Of a stretch of 51,960 bases of DNA, positions 24,923 to 34,980 are shown piece by piece. The position numbers were made by a program, and so were the translations under genes. Each line of letters starts with the position of its first letter. The first letter of the stretch is position 1. The DNA lies in contig JAZQQM010000059.1 in assembly GCA_045629045.1 (NCBI GenBank), positions 1-51,960 on the forward strand, in the 5' to 3' direction. The notes beneath the pieces are model-generated. The model was not told where the DNA came from. It was given only the letters and a program-made list of their open reading frames with translations, and ran no database searches. Source of the DNA: JAILLW01 sp045629045 (GTDB lineage Bacteria > Bacillota > Clostridia > Lachnospirales > Lachnospiraceae).

Positions 24923-26070
24923 CAACTAACGAAAAAGCTCTTATGCTTCACGAACAGTGGAACGGCAAAATTACAACAGAAGCAAAATCAAAGGTTAATT
25001 CCCGTGAGGATTTAGCCCTCGCATATACCCCCGGTGTTGCAGAGCCCTGCAAAGTTATTGCAAAGGACAAGGAAGCGGCTTACAAATATACAATGAAAGC
25101 CAACACTATCGCAGTTGTTTCAGACGGAAGCGCCGTTCTGGGACTCGGCAATATAGGGCCCGAAGCTGCTATGCCCGTTATGGAAGGAAAGGCAGTCCTT
25201 TTCAAGGAATTCGGTGGAGTAAATGCCGTTCCCATTTGCCTTGACACTCAGGATACCGAAGAAATCATCAAGGCTGTAACATATCTTGCACCCACCTTTG
25301 GCGGAATTAATCTTGAGGATATTTCCGCACCCAGATGTTTCGAAATTGAAGAACGTCTTAAGGCCACATTGAACATTCCCGTATTCCATGACGATCAGCA
25401 CGGAACCGCAATCGTTGTTCTTGCAGGTCTTATCAATGCCCTTAAGATTATCAAAAAAGATAAAGCCGAATGTAAAGTTGTAATTTCCGGCGCCGGTGCT
25501 GCAGGTATCGCAATCTGTAAGCTCCTTCTTAACTATGGTTTCAAAGATATCATTCTTTGCAATTCCAAGGGTATCATCTCAAAGGATGCTCCGAAGCTTA
25601 ACTGGATGCAGCAGAAAATGGTTGACATAACTAATCCAAAAGGTATCAGCGGTTCTCTTGCAGACGCTCTTAACGGCGCTGATATCTTTATCGGTGTATC
25701 AGCACCGGGAATTGTCAGCGAAGATATGGTAAAATCAATGAATAAGGACGCCATTATATTTGCAATGGCCAATCCCACTCCGGAGATTATGCCCGATCTG
25801 GCCAAAAAAGCAGGTGCCAGAATTGTGGGAACCGGAAGATCCGACTTCCCCAACCAGATTAACAACGTTGTGGCTTTCCCCGGAATATTTAAGGGTGCAC
25901 TCGAAGGCAGAGCACCTCAGATTACGGAGGATATGAAAATGGCCGCTGCCCTTGCAATAGCCGCCCTCGTACCCGAAAGCGAACTGACCGAAGACAATAT
26001 TATGCCGGAAGCATTTAATCCGGAAGTTGCAATCAAGGTTTCGGAAGCTGTCAAAGCAAACATTAAATAG
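24919..26070 (+). CDS. Malic enzyme, NAD(P)-dependent
   Basis: A 383-residue enzyme that decarboxylates malate to pyruvate. Short bacterial form: LALAYTPGVAEPCKVIA, VSDGSAVLGLGNIGPEAAMPVMEGK, FHDDQHGTAIV (metal and substrate residues) and the nucleotide-binding GAGAAGIAICKLLL. The following NSKGIISKD fits NAD rather than NADP, but this is uncertain. An AAGGAGGAAAC site precedes the ATG, which overlaps the LytTR gene by 4 bases. Confidence 0.93.
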   Translation: MTTNEKALMLHEQWNGKITTEAKSKVNSREDLALAYTPGVAEPCKVIAKDKEAAYKYTMKANTIAVVSDGSAVLGLGNIGPEAAMPVMEGKAVLFKEFGGVNAVPICLDTQDTEEIIKAVTYLAPTFGGINLEDISAPRCFEIEERLKATLNIPVFHDDQHGTAIVVLAGLINALKIIKKDKAECKVVISGAGAAGIAICKLLLNYGFKDIILCNSKGIISKDAPKLNWMQQKMVDITNPKGISGSLADALNGADIFIGVSAPGIVSEDMVKSMNKDAIIFAMANPTPEIMPDLAKKAGARIVGTGRSDFPNQINNVVAFPGIFKGALEGRAPQITEDMKMAAALAIAALVPESELTEDNIMPEAFNPEVAIKVSEAVKANIK

Positions 26071-26074
26071 TTCT

Positions 26075-27163
26075 ATGAAAAAAAGATATAATTTCCTGGA
26101 TGTAATAAGACTTTTGTCAATGGCAGGCATTGTTTACTATCACCTTATAGTAACGCTTTACCTAAAGGGTATCCGCCAGCTTGAGTCCGTAAGCATTCTC
26201 TACGAAAATTCCAATATGCATATTGCCAAAGTCTGTGTCGGATTATTCTTTATGATTTCCGGTGCCGGCCTTATGCTCTCTACCAAGGACAAGGAACACT
26301 TTAGTTTGGCGGAATACTACAAGAAACGATTCTTCAGAATTCTTGTTCCTTTTTATCTGGTATATGTTTTGTACCTTGTTACCTTCATTTTGCTGACAGG
26401 GGAAACACTTAATTCAATATACAAAGACCACAATGCTCACCCCTTAAGCATCATCTTCACTCTGCTTGGTATGGATTCATATCTTTCAAGCTATGGGGTC
26501 GGCACCTTCGCCCTGGGTATAGGCGAATGGTTCCTGGGTGCTTTAATATTAATGTACATTATCTTTCCGCTTCTTAGATGGGCGCTTCTTAAGAATAAGT
26601 GGATTACTCTGGGAGTTGCATGCGTATATTACATCGTAATCCTTGTAACTTATCCTATGATGTCATACGCCGCCACAAACCCGGGGTTTGTGAACTTTAC
26701 CGTAAAGGTATTTGATTTCTTCCTGGGAATGTTCTTAATACTTTTCGTTGATAAGTTCAAAAAATGGGTTTGTTTCGGAGTAGGGCTTCCTGTATTCATT
26801 TTCTTCCTGGTATGCCCGATTAAGCTGCCCATTGACGATTCTCTTATGATCCTTATGCAGATAACCTCACTTTTCCTGGTTTTCAGAGGATTGGAGGATG
26901 TCTTCAGAAAAATACCAAAATGCATGAAAGTTGTTACTTTCCTGTGTAAATACACATATGAATTCTTCCTGGTTCATCATTTTATTATCGACTATATGAC
27001 CCTGCAGGTAGTGGGACGCCCCTATGGTAACCTTGATATTCTAAGGCTCTTCCTCTGTGAAATACTTGTTGTTACGCTCGCCACCATACTTGTTAAGCTC
27101 ATTCTTAAGTACGGCGGTATTGCAATCAATAAATTATTTACCAAAAAATCAGGAGTTAATTAA
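26075..27163 (+). CDS. Acyltransferase 3 family membrane protein
   Basis: A 362-residue protein with about 10 membrane helices. The N-terminal FLDVIRLLSMAGIVYYHLIV with its conserved His is the signature of acyltransferase 3 (OafA/NodX-like) proteins, which transfer acetyl or other acyl groups to cell-surface sugars. FFMISGAGLML and YYKKRFFRILVPFYLVY follow in order, as usual. The ATG at 26075 is preferred over one inside the malic enzyme gene. It overlaps the DUF4364 start by 1 base. The substrate is unknown. Confidence 0.85.
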   Translation: MKKRYNFLDVIRLLSMAGIVYYHLIVTLYLKGIRQLESVSILYENSNMHIAKVCVGLFFMISGAGLMLSTKDKEHFSLAEYYKKRFFRILVPFYLVYVLYLVTFILLTGETLNSIYKDHNAHPLSIIFTLLGMDSYLSSYGVGTFALGIGEWFLGALILMYIIFPLLRWALLKNKWITLGVACVYYIVILVTYPMMSYAATNPGFVNFTVKVFDFFLGMFLILFVDKFKKWVCFGVGLPVFIFFLVCPIKLPIDDSLMILMQITSLFLVFRGLEDVFRKIPKCMKVVTFLCKYTYEFFLVHHFIIDYMTLQVVGRPYGNLDILRLFLCEILVVTLATILVKLILKYGGIAINKLFTKKSGVN

Positions 27164-27675
27164 TGAAAGACGCATTGACCTTATATAAATTAATAGTGCT
27201 TTACATGCTTGACCGTGTGGATTTTCCCCTTACAAAGGCTCAGATAGGCGATTTTATCCTGGAAAAAGAATATACGAATTTCATGACCCTCCAGCAGGTT
27301 ATAGGTGAACTTCTTGATGCAAAGCTCGTTACGGCACAATCCTATCGCAACAGAACCCACCTTAAATTGACCCGGGAAGGTTCCGATGCAATTCATTTTT
27401 TTGAAAACGATATAAATTCCGAAATCAAAGATGAAATAAATGCTTTTTTCAAAAAGAATTCAATAGAACTTCGTAATGAAGTATCAATAATAGCCGACTA
27501 TTACAAGGCCACCAACGGTGAATACGAGGCCCATCTTATTGCAAAGGACAAGGAAGTTAAATTAATAGATATGACCCTGCAGGTTCCCATTGAAGAAACC
27601 GCTCGGGCCATCTGTGATAACTGGAACAAAAAAAATCAGGAAATTTACCAATATCTGGTCAAACACTTATTTTAA
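27163..27675 (+). CDS. DUF4364 family protein (winged-helix-like)
   Basis: A 170-residue soluble protein. The N-terminal half (LYKLIVLYMLDRVDFPLTKA, then QIGDFILEK, LLDAKLV and LTREG) reads as a winged-helix domain, and the C-terminal half is a helix-strand domain. The whole matches DUF4364, a family common in Clostridia and thought to be regulatory. AGGAG lies before the ATG, which shares one base with the previous stop (TAATG). It is the last gene before a bidirectional terminator. Confidence 0.82.
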   Translation: MKDALTLYKLIVLYMLDRVDFPLTKAQIGDFILEKEYTNFMTLQQVIGELLDAKLVTAQSYRNRTHLKLTREGSDAIHFFENDINSEIKDEINAFFKKNSIELRNEVSIIADYYKATNGEYEAHLIAKDKEVKLIDMTLQVPIEETARAICDNWNKKNQEIYQYLVKHLF

Positions 27676-27680
27676 ATCAA

Positions 27681-27707
27681 AAAGTCTCCGTTCAAAACGG
27701 AGACTTT
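27681..27707. terminator. Bidirectional rho-independent terminator
   Basis: AAAGTCTCCGT (27681-27691) pairs with ACGGAGACTTT (27697-27707), with T-rich tail on the plus strand and an upstream A run serving the minus strand. It separates DUF4364 from the DUF5722 gene. Confidence 0.9.
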
Positions 27708-27711
27708 ATTT

Positions 27712-29592
27712 TTATCGCATTATCTGCGACCAATTACTGATTCCTATTATTGACTTTGCAAATTCCGCATGGGACTCAAATTCGGATGTATCCATATATT
27801 TAAACACATCATATGATTTTTTGGTACCGCCTCCCAGGGTGGTAATACCCGTTGCAAGCCCCTGTGCTATTTCGGTAGCATCATCGGTCTGTCTGTTAAG
27901 AAGCAGGCCGTCTATCTCCGGATAGTGATTAATCTTGTAAAAAGCATATGCAATAGCTGCTGCCTGATACGATTCACCGCCGGAACCCGACGAGGTATAT
28001 CCAAGTTCCGTAATATAAATACTTCTCGTATTACCGGAAGTATCAAGATAACTATCCTGCTTCAGATAATTGATAAGCACTTCAATATTTGCCATGGAAA
28101 TCATAGGCGAATCGGCTGTGTGCTTAATGTATTTGGAAGAAGACCACGTGGCGCATGTTGTAAGCGGCACATTATAGGGATGGAACGCAAGTCCCCAGTC
28201 TATATTTCCTCCCTGCTTAAGATATGAATTAAAGCAGTCAAGAACATCTCTTCCGTCATAATCGGGATTCTTTGACATATTTCTGTCCCACTGCTGATCC
28301 AAAGATATATAAACTCTTGCGGACCCCGAAACGCTCTTAATCGCATTATAAAGGACTCTGAAGCCCTTGGCATATTCTTTGGTGTAAGTATCCACATCGG
28401 TATATGCCATATAATTCCATTCTTTTCGGGCATTAATCTCATTTGCTATAACGAAGTTCGATATTCTTCCGTGGGAAGAACCGGAATATCTCTCGGCAAA
28501 GAAGCTTCCTACTGCCGCCAGGTATTCAACACCGTCATTGTCCGCTGCATTAAACATATAATAAGGGCAGACCCCGGGATTTCTGGAATCGGGATGAATA
28601 AGGGAAATATTGGAGCCCGAATAACTGTTAAGCAAGATAGCGGTTACGGTAATTCCGTTATCACTAAGGTATTTAACTGTTTCATCAAAGCCCGAAAGCA
28701 TAGCTCCGTTAAAGGTATAAGTTCTTCCGTCATAAGAGTAATGAACAGTCGGGAACAAGGCATTGGTCGTAGGTCCCAGGAAATCCGCAATTCTAAAGTT
28801 AAGTGCAACCTGTTTTACGCCCAAATCCTGAAGCTGGCCCGACTTATACTTTGTATAGTCGATAAGTATTCCCTTTTTTGAATCAGGTGCCATATATACA
28901 TTTGAGTATCTGCAAATACTTTCCGGATTTGTAATATATTTCGGTTGACTTACAAGTACGTATTTATCGTCTACCTTAACGCCAAATGCAAATTTCTTAA
29001 AAAGTCTTGATGAAGATGAATTATAATTTAACGAACAGCTGAGTGTCGAAGAATCATTCTTATATGCCTTGGATATATATTCCGCATCTTCCGAAAGGGT
29101 ATCGGTATATGTATCGAGGGCAAAAAGATAATAATACTTATCATCCGACTTGGGAATTCCCGTAGAAGAACCGGTTACCCTGACCGTTCCCGATTCAATA
29201 ATACAATCATCAATATTAACGAAAGTGCTTGTATTTTCTTCCGTCAAAGGTATTGTGGCCGGACGTGAATTATATGCATTTTCTACCGCACGGCCCGCGC
29301 CTACGATATGTTCGAGCACTCCGGTTCCCAGTATACCGTCATCTGCCACTCCCTCAGGAATATCTTCGATAATATTTTCTATGGGAACAGGAGATTCGCC
29401 GGGTTCAAGTCCCTGTGAAACTTCGCCTGCGCCGTTACGGAAAAACAAAAGATATACTGCCAGTGCAACAACAACCACAACACCCGATGAGGCTGCTATT
29501 ATGACAGGAAGTTTTATCTTTTTGTACTTCCTTTTGATTCCCTTTTTATTCTTTTTAGTTTCCGAATTATTCTTTAAATCTGTATCTGCCAT
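27712..29592 (-). CDS. Membrane-anchored DUF5722 protein, glycoside-hydrolase-like
   Basis: A 626-residue protein with a Lys-rich cytoplasmic tail (1-29), one membrane helix (about 30-51), a Pro/Glu linker, a beta-rich module and a TIM-barrel-like C-terminal domain. Residues typical of clan GH-A glycosidases are present: FVIANEIN (about 383, acid/base Glu after Asn) and IYITELGY (about 527, nucleophile Glu). FAFGVKVDDKYVLVSQPKYI and FHPYNVPL are typical of DUF5722. It probably works on surface or extracellular polysaccharide; the substrate is unknown. No lipobox or sorting signal. Confidence 0.8.
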   Translation of the reverse strand: MADTDLKNNSETKKNKKGIKRKYKKIKLPVIIAASSGVVVVVALAVYLLFFRNGAGEVSQGLEPGESPVPIENIIEDIPEGVADDGILGTGVLEHIVGAGRAVENAYNSRPATIPLTEENTSTFVNIDDCIIESGTVRVTGSSTGIPKSDDKYYYLFALDTYTDTLSEDAEYISKAYKNDSSTLSCSLNYNSSSSRLFKKFAFGVKVDDKYVLVSQPKYITNPESICRYSNVYMAPDSKKGILIDYTKYKSGQLQDLGVKQVALNFRIADFLGPTTNALFPTVHYSYDGRTYTFNGAMLSGFDETVKYLSDNGITVTAILLNSYSGSNISLIHPDSRNPGVCPYYMFNAADNDGVEYLAAVGSFFAERYSGSSHGRISNFVIANEINARKEWNYMAYTDVDTYTKEYAKGFRVLYNAIKSVSGSARVYISLDQQWDRNMSKNPDYDGRDVLDCFNSYLKQGGNIDWGLAFHPYNVPLTTCATWSSSKYIKHTADSPMISMANIEVLINYLKQDSYLDTSGNTRSIYITELGYTSSGSGGESYQAAAIAYAFYKINHYPEIDGLLLNRQTDDATEIAQGLATGITTLGGGTKKSYDVFKYMDTSEFESHAEFAKSIIGISNWSQIMR

Positions 29593-29598
29593 TAAAAC

Positions 29599-30930
29599 CT
29601 ACTTACTGTTGTTATCTTTTTTAATTCTGTCAAACAAATCGGTTATATCCTTTTCATAACCGTTTCCTGAAGGATTATAGAATTTCATATTTTTAATCGC
29701 ATCGGGTAAATACTGTTCATCCACATAATTATTTTCATAGTTATGGGGATATTTGTAACCGATGCCATGGCCCAGTTTTTCCGCACCTTTGTAATGTGTA
29801 TCCTGAAGATACGGAGGAATCGGCAAATCACCGCTTCTTGCGACCTCGTCCATTCCCGCATCTATGGCGCAGACTACAGAATTGCTCTTGGGCGCCGTTG
29901 CAACGTACATGGCCGCTTCCGCAAGAATAATTCTCGCCTCCGGCATTCCGATTCTTTCTGCCGCAAGAGAAGCTGCAACCGCAACCTCAAGGGCTCTCGG
30001 ATCTGCAAGTCCCACATCCTCTGCCGCATGAATCATAATTCTTCGTGCAACGAAGGTTACAGACTCGCCCGCATAAAGCATTCTTGATAAATAGTATACC
30101 GCAGCATCAGGATCGGAGCCTCTCATGCTCTTAATAAATGCCGATATTGTATCATAATGGTTATCACCCTTTTTATCGTATCTTACCGCGCGCTTTTGAA
30201 CGCATTCCTGAGCCACATCAAGAGTGATATGTATCTTATTGTCATCGCTCCTGTCTGTGGTCATTATGCCAAGTTCTATGGCATTTAAGGCGCATCTTGC
30301 ATCACCGCCGGAAATATCGGCAATAAAATCAAGTGCATCATCATCTATTATGGCATCATAAGAACCCATACCCTTGTCATTATCATATACGGCACGATTA
30401 ATAAGTGCCTTGATGTCATCAAAGGTAAGCGGTTTGAGTTCAAATATAATCGAACGGCTGATTAAAGCCCCATTAACTTCAAAATAGGGATTTTCGGTAG
30501 TTGCACCGATAAGAATAATCGTTCCGTCTTCGACAAAAGGAAGCAGATAGTCCTGCTGCCCTTTATTAAAACGATGAATTTCGTCTATAAACAGAATAGA
30601 CTTTCGTCCGTACATCCCCTTTATATCTTTTGCCTTGGCAACGACATCCTCCATATCTTTTTTACCGGCTACGGTCGCATTAATCTGCATAAATTCAGCC
30701 GATGTCGTATTGGCAATAACCTTGGCAAGTGTCGTTTTGCCTGTGCCCGGAGGACCATAGAATATGATAGAACTTAATTTATCAGCTTTAATGGCTCTGT
30801 ATAATAGTTTATCTTTACCTATTATATGCTGCTGTCCCACAACCTCGTCCAAAGTCGTCGGACGCATTCTTGCCGCAAGGGGAGATTCCTTTTCTTTATT
30901 AAGTTCACTCATATATTCGAAAATATCCAT
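29599..30930 (-). CDS. rarA: Replication-associated recombination protein A (AAA ATPase)
   Basis: A 443-residue clamp-loader-like ATPase (RarA/MgsA/WRNIP1) acting at stalled forks. Walker A FYGPPGTGKTTLA is at about 57-69, Walker B and sensor are FIDEIHRFNKGQQD and GATTENPYFEVN, and the C-terminal tetramerisation part contains SYKYPHNY-like GIGYKYPHNYEN and QQYLPD-like EQYLPDAI. Length is normal. It is separated by 29 bases from the upstream glycosyltransferase stop. Confidence 0.95.
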   Translation of the reverse strand: MDIFEYMSELNKEKESPLAARMRPTTLDEVVGQQHIIGKDKLLYRAIKADKLSSIIFYGPPGTGKTTLAKVIANTTSAEFMQINATVAGKKDMEDVVAKAKDIKGMYGRKSILFIDEIHRFNKGQQDYLLPFVEDGTIILIGATTENPYFEVNGALISRSIIFELKPLTFDDIKALINRAVYDNDKGMGSYDAIIDDDALDFIADISGGDARCALNAIELGIMTTDRSDDNKIHITLDVAQECVQKRAVRYDKKGDNHYDTISAFIKSMRGSDPDAAVYYLSRMLYAGESVTFVARRIMIHAAEDVGLADPRALEVAVAASLAAERIGMPEARIILAEAAMYVATAPKSNSVVCAIDAGMDEVARSGDLPIPPYLQDTHYKGAEKLGHGIGYKYPHNYENNYVDEQYLPDAIKNMKFYNPSGNGYEKDITDLFDRIKKDNNSK

Positions 30931-30959
30931 AATTAATTATTATAGCATATAAAACCTAA

Positions 30960-32069
30960 TTAATCATTTTCCGATTTTTTCGCAAATACCCATTTCTTTT
31001 GAACAAAATAACTAAGCACAAAAAGAATACCATCAACAATTATCTTAAGAAATACTCTCATTGACGGGTCTTTGGTAAGCACGGTTGCAAGCTTTGATAC
31101 ACCAAGCCATGATAAAGTAACTATACAAATAGCCACAACAAAATACTTGGGAGCCGAAGAGGCTACGCTTTCTTTATTCTTAAACACAAAGTTTTTGTTA
31201 AGAGCATAATTAAGAAGTGAAGAACATATTCTTGCTATTACCGTACAAATAAATACTTCAAGTGAAATATCATCGAGAATAATCGACACCGAAAGAATAT
31301 AGAAAAGTAACAGGTCTGTCACAAAAGATATTCCGGATGACACAATCTGTTTTAAAAATGTCGAATGTTTAAAAAATACTCCCGTAATTCTAAGGGAATC
31401 ATGCAAAGGTCTGTAATGAGAATCGGAATTGCCGTTTATATAAACGGTTTCTATTCCGACTTCTTTAATATTTATATTTTTTTCGCGCAAATGAATAAGC
31501 ATATGAGTTTCATACTCATATCTGTTCCCCTTAAGGTCTGTAATTAACTCATCAAGATACTTGACAGGAATGCCCCTTAATCCTGTCTGTGTATCCGACA
31601 ATTTAAGTTTACATGCAAATCTAAACCAGGAAGAGGCCAGCATATTTCCCATATTGCTCTTTCCCGGCACATTTGAAGCCTTAAGATTACGCGCACCTAA
31701 GATAACATCATCCGTTCCGGCTTTAAGTTTCTCGGCCACCTTGTGTATATCTGTAGGAAGATGTTGTCCGTCAGCGTCAGCAGTTACCACGCCATCAATA
31801 TACGGCATATTATCAAGGATATATCTAAAGGCTGTTTTTAATGCAGCTCCCTTCCCCTTATTCGTATCATGTTTTAAACAGACAACTTCCTTGTGAACAC
31901 TTGCCGCTTCAAACAAAGGTGCATATGCCTCACCCGAGCCGTCATTAACCAAAACGATATGGGAAAACCCTTCGTTCAATATGCCGTTTACTAATTTATT
32001 TAATTGTTCATCCGGATTAAGCGACGGTATTACTACCGCAATGTTATCCAAATCACCGATATTCTTCAT
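30960..32069 (-). CDS. Family 2 glycosyltransferase fused to a GtrA-like membrane domain
   Basis: A 369-residue protein. The N-terminal GT-A domain (about 10-220) has VVIPSLNPDE, LVNDGSG and the metal-binding TADADGQH (Asp98/Asp100), like dolichyl/undecaprenyl-phosphate sugar transferases. The C-terminal 120 residues contain four membrane helices of the GtrA type (FVTDLLLFYILS, NYALNKNFVF, KKWVF). Such fusions probably make a polyprenyl-linked sugar and help flip it for surface glycans. It starts right after the DUF4250 gene, suggesting co-translation. Confidence 0.88.
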   Translation of the reverse strand: MKNIGDLDNIAVVIPSLNPDEQLNKLVNGILNEGFSHIVLVNDGSGEAYAPLFEAASVHKEVVCLKHDTNKGKGAALKTAFRYILDNMPYIDGVVTADADGQHLPTDIHKVAEKLKAGTDDVILGARNLKASNVPGKSNMGNMLASSWFRFACKLKLSDTQTGLRGIPVKYLDELITDLKGNRYEYETHMLIHLREKNINIKEVGIETVYINGNSDSHYRPLHDSLRITGVFFKHSTFLKQIVSSGISFVTDLLLFYILSVSIILDDISLEVFICTVIARICSSLLNYALNKNFVFKNKESVASSAPKYFVVAICIVTLSWLGVSKLATVLTKDPSMRVFLKIIVDGILFVLSYFVQKKWVFAKKSEND

Positions 32070-32070
32070 A

Positions 32071-32253
32071 TTATTTAAACTTTAGCTGATTCAAATCCTC
32101 ATCATATACTATCTTCGCCTTTTCCAAGGCTTCCTTAATCTCAACGGGATCAAGGTCCAAATCATCTATAAGTTCATCAAGGGATGAATATGTATCACGC
32201 AATTTCAGATTGATAAAGGATAGTAAAATGTTGGGTTCTGATGGAATATTCAT
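32071..32253 (-). CDS. DUF4250 small protein
   Basis: A 60-residue protein with the DUF4250 pattern: P...LLSFINLKLRDTYSSLDEL, then a helical segment and YDEDLNQLKF at the end. It is soluble and of unknown function; common in Clostridia. AAGGAG lies about 16 bases upstream and a second weak AGAAG closer. The stop is one base from the glycosyltransferase start. Confidence 0.8.
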   Translation of the reverse strand: MNIPSEPNILLSFINLKLRDTYSSLDELIDDLDLDPVEIKEALEKAKIVYDEDLNQLKFK

Positions 32254-32311
32254 TCTTCTTCCATTCTCCTTTTACAATAATCACAACTCTATATAAAATA
32301 TACTATCCTGC

Positions 32312-34897
32312 TCAATTATGCAAGGTTGCTTCCAGATTGTTATCTTTGACCACTATTTTAATGGTATCGCCCTGGCTTATATTTCCGCCGAGAATAAGCT
32401 TGGCTGCTGCCGTTTCCACGTACTTTTGGATATATCTTTTAAGAGGACGGGCTCCGAAAGCCGGTTCATAAGCGTTCTCGGTGATATAGTCTTTAGCCTC
32501 ATCCGACAGAGCAACCTTAAGTTCCTTATCCTTTAATCTTTCATTCAAATCTTTTATGATAAGATCAATTATGTCCGCAATATTGTTCTTAGTCAGGGGC
32601 TTAAATAAAATAGTCTCATCAATACGGTTCAAAAATTCCGGTCTGAATCTTCCACGAAGTTCTTCCATAACTTCGGATTCGGCTCCGGGAGTGATTTGAC
32701 CATCGGAGTCAATTCCTTCAAGCAGGGTCATCGCACCGATATTTGAAGTCATAATAAGAATCGTATTCTTAAAGTCAACAGTTCGTCCCTGAGAATCCGT
32801 AATACGTCCGTCATCAAGCACCTGCAAAAGCACATTAAACACATCGGGATGTGCTTTTTCGATTTCATCAAACAAAACTACGGAATAGGGTTTACGTCTA
32901 ACGGCCTCCGTAAGCTGACCCCCTTCTTCGTATCCCACATATCCGGGAGGCGCTCCGATTAATCTTGATACGGAATACTTTTCCATGTATTCGCTCATGT
33001 CAATTCTCACCATATTGTTCTCATCATCAAAAAGTGACGCGGCAAGAGCCTTGGCAAGTTCCGTTTTGCCCACACCGGTAGGTCCCAGGAAAATAAATGA
33101 GCCTATGGGTTTGCCCGGATCCTTAATACCTGCCTTGGACCTTATTATGGCCTCTGTCACCTTTGTAACACCCTCATCCTGTCCCACTACACGTTTATGC
33201 AGTTCCTCATCAAGATGCAGGGTTTTGTTTCTTTCGGTTTCATTAAGCTTGGTAACGGGGATTCCTGTCCAGCGGGAAATAATCTTGGCAATTTCTTCTT
33301 CAGTTACCGCTTCGTGAACCAATGTTAAGTTCTTATCTTCAGACTTTGCTTCGGCATTTTTAAGATTTTCTTCAAGTTCTCTTTTTTTGCCGTACATAAG
33401 CTCTGATGCCTTCTCAAAATCACCGTTATTCTGAGCTATCTGAATCTGGGAATTTACGGCATCTATCTCTTCACGTATCTTAGAAAGCTTTTCTACCGAT
33501 GCTTTTTCGCTGTCCCACTTAGCCTTAAGTGAATTGTATTCTTCGGATAGCTGTGAAAGTTCTTTTGATAAGGATTCAAGCCTTTCCTTAGAAAGATTAT
33601 CCTCTTCCTTTTCAAGAGCAAGTTTTTCTATTTTTAACTGCATTATCTTACGATTAAGCTCATCAAGTTCCGCAGGCATGGAATCAAGTTCCGTCTTAAT
33701 AAGGGCACAGGCCTCATCCACCAGATCAATAGCTTTATCAGGCAAAAATCTGTCGGAAATATATCTGTGGGATAATGTAGCCGCACTTACCAGTGCATTA
33801 TCAAGAATCTTTACTCCGTGGAACACTTCATATCTTTCTTTGATACCACGCAATATGGAAATAGTATCCTCCACCGTAGGTTCATCAACCAATACCGGCT
33901 GAAAACGTCTTTCAAGAGCAGGGTCCTTCTCGATATACAATCTGTATTCATCGAGAGTTGTCGCACCTATACAGTGCAGTTCGCCACGGGCCAGCATGGG
34001 CTTTAACATATTTCCCGCATCAAGAGCTCCGTCTGTTTTGCCGGCACCTACTATGGTATGGAGTTCATCTATAAAGAGTATAATTTGTCCGTCTGAATTC
34101 TTAACATCCTCAAGGACTGCCTTTAATCTTTCCTCAAATTCTCCTCTGTATTTGGCGCCTGCAACCAGTGCACCCATATCAAGGGCAAAAATCTTCTTAT
34201 TCTTAAGAGAATCCGGCACATCCTCATTGGCAATTCTTTGTGCCAGGCCTTCTACGACCGCGGTCTTACCAACACCGGGCTCTCCTATTAATACAGGATT
34301 ATTCTTCGTCTTACGGGACAGAATTCTTACGGCATTTCTTATTTCTTCATCACGGCCTATTACCGGGTCAAGCTTTTGGGCTTTTGCCTTTTCAACAAGC
34401 TCAGTACCGTACTTTTCCAAAGTATCGTACATGGCTTCTGGATTGTCTGTGGTAATATTTCCGTTAGGTCGTACCTGCATCAATGCAGACAGGAATCTTT
34501 CTCTTGTAATCTCACAGGCTGTAAAAAGGTCCTTAATTCCCTTATTGGGGTACTTAAGCATGGCAAGGAACAAATGCTCCGGTGCAATATACTCATCACC
34601 CATCATCTTTGCTTCGGGTTCCGCATTAATAAGCGCCTTGTTCAAAGCTTCCCCCACATAAGGTTTACCACCCTGAACCTTAACCCTTTTACTTAGGGCA
34701 TTCTCGGTTGCATTGAGGAAATATTTGGGATCAATCCCCATCTTCTCTATAAGATTAAGTATCAGGCTGTCCTCTAAAGTAAGCAGTGCATAAAGGAGAT
34801 GCTCCTGCTCAATTTCCTGATTTCCGTACTCCATAGCAACTGCATCAATATTGCTAAGAGCTTTTTGCGATTGTTGTGTAAATCTATCCAATGTCAT
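32312..34897 (-). CDS. clpB: ATP-dependent disaggregase ClpB
   Basis: An 861-residue Hsp100 chaperone that pulls apart aggregated proteins with DnaK. In order: N domain (1-145), first AAA domain with GEPGVGKTAVVEGLAQR and LFIDELHT, the coiled-coil middle domain (about 405-525) that sets ClpB apart from ClpA and ClpC, and a second AAA domain with FLGPTGVGKTELAKALA, VLFDEIEKAHPDVFN and GARPLKR near the end. The ATG at 34897 is chosen because GGAGGTGA lies 7 bases before it. It is controlled by a CIRCE element. Confidence 0.97.
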   Translation of the reverse strand: MTLDRFTQQSQKALSNIDAVAMEYGNQEIEQEHLLYALLTLEDSLILNLIEKMGIDPKYFLNATENALSKRVKVQGGKPYVGEALNKALINAEPEAKMMGDEYIAPEHLFLAMLKYPNKGIKDLFTACEITRERFLSALMQVRPNGNITTDNPEAMYDTLEKYGTELVEKAKAQKLDPVIGRDEEIRNAVRILSRKTKNNPVLIGEPGVGKTAVVEGLAQRIANEDVPDSLKNKKIFALDMGALVAGAKYRGEFEERLKAVLEDVKNSDGQIILFIDELHTIVGAGKTDGALDAGNMLKPMLARGELHCIGATTLDEYRLYIEKDPALERRFQPVLVDEPTVEDTISILRGIKERYEVFHGVKILDNALVSAATLSHRYISDRFLPDKAIDLVDEACALIKTELDSMPAELDELNRKIMQLKIEKLALEKEEDNLSKERLESLSKELSQLSEEYNSLKAKWDSEKASVEKLSKIREEIDAVNSQIQIAQNNGDFEKASELMYGKKRELEENLKNAEAKSEDKNLTLVHEAVTEEEIAKIISRWTGIPVTKLNETERNKTLHLDEELHKRVVGQDEGVTKVTEAIIRSKAGIKDPGKPIGSFIFLGPTGVGKTELAKALAASLFDDENNMVRIDMSEYMEKYSVSRLIGAPPGYVGYEEGGQLTEAVRRKPYSVVLFDEIEKAHPDVFNVLLQVLDDGRITDSQGRTVDFKNTILIMTSNIGAMTLLEGIDSDGQITPGAESEVMEELRGRFRPEFLNRIDETILFKPLTKNNIADIIDLIIKDLNERLKDKELKVALSDEAKDYITENAYEPAFGARPLKRYIQKYVETAAAKLILGGNISQGDTIKIVVKDNNLEATLHN

Positions 34898-34951
34898 ATA
34901 TTTCACCTCCGTAGCCAAAATATATTTTTATGTATTCACGTTACAATTGTG

Positions 34952-34980
34952 ATATTATCACCCGTTATTAGCACTGTCAA
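34952..34980 (-). promoter_or_regulatory. clpB promoter
   Basis: Minus strand TTGACA (34975-34980), 17-base spacer, TAATAT (34952-34957). The -35 box lies within the CIRCE operator. Confidence 0.75.

Noticed and set aside
33996..34661. 221-codon plus-strand frame opposite clpB, and many similar long antisense frames elsewhere
   Set aside because: Shadows of well-supported genes; low-complexity translations without domains or ribosome sites.
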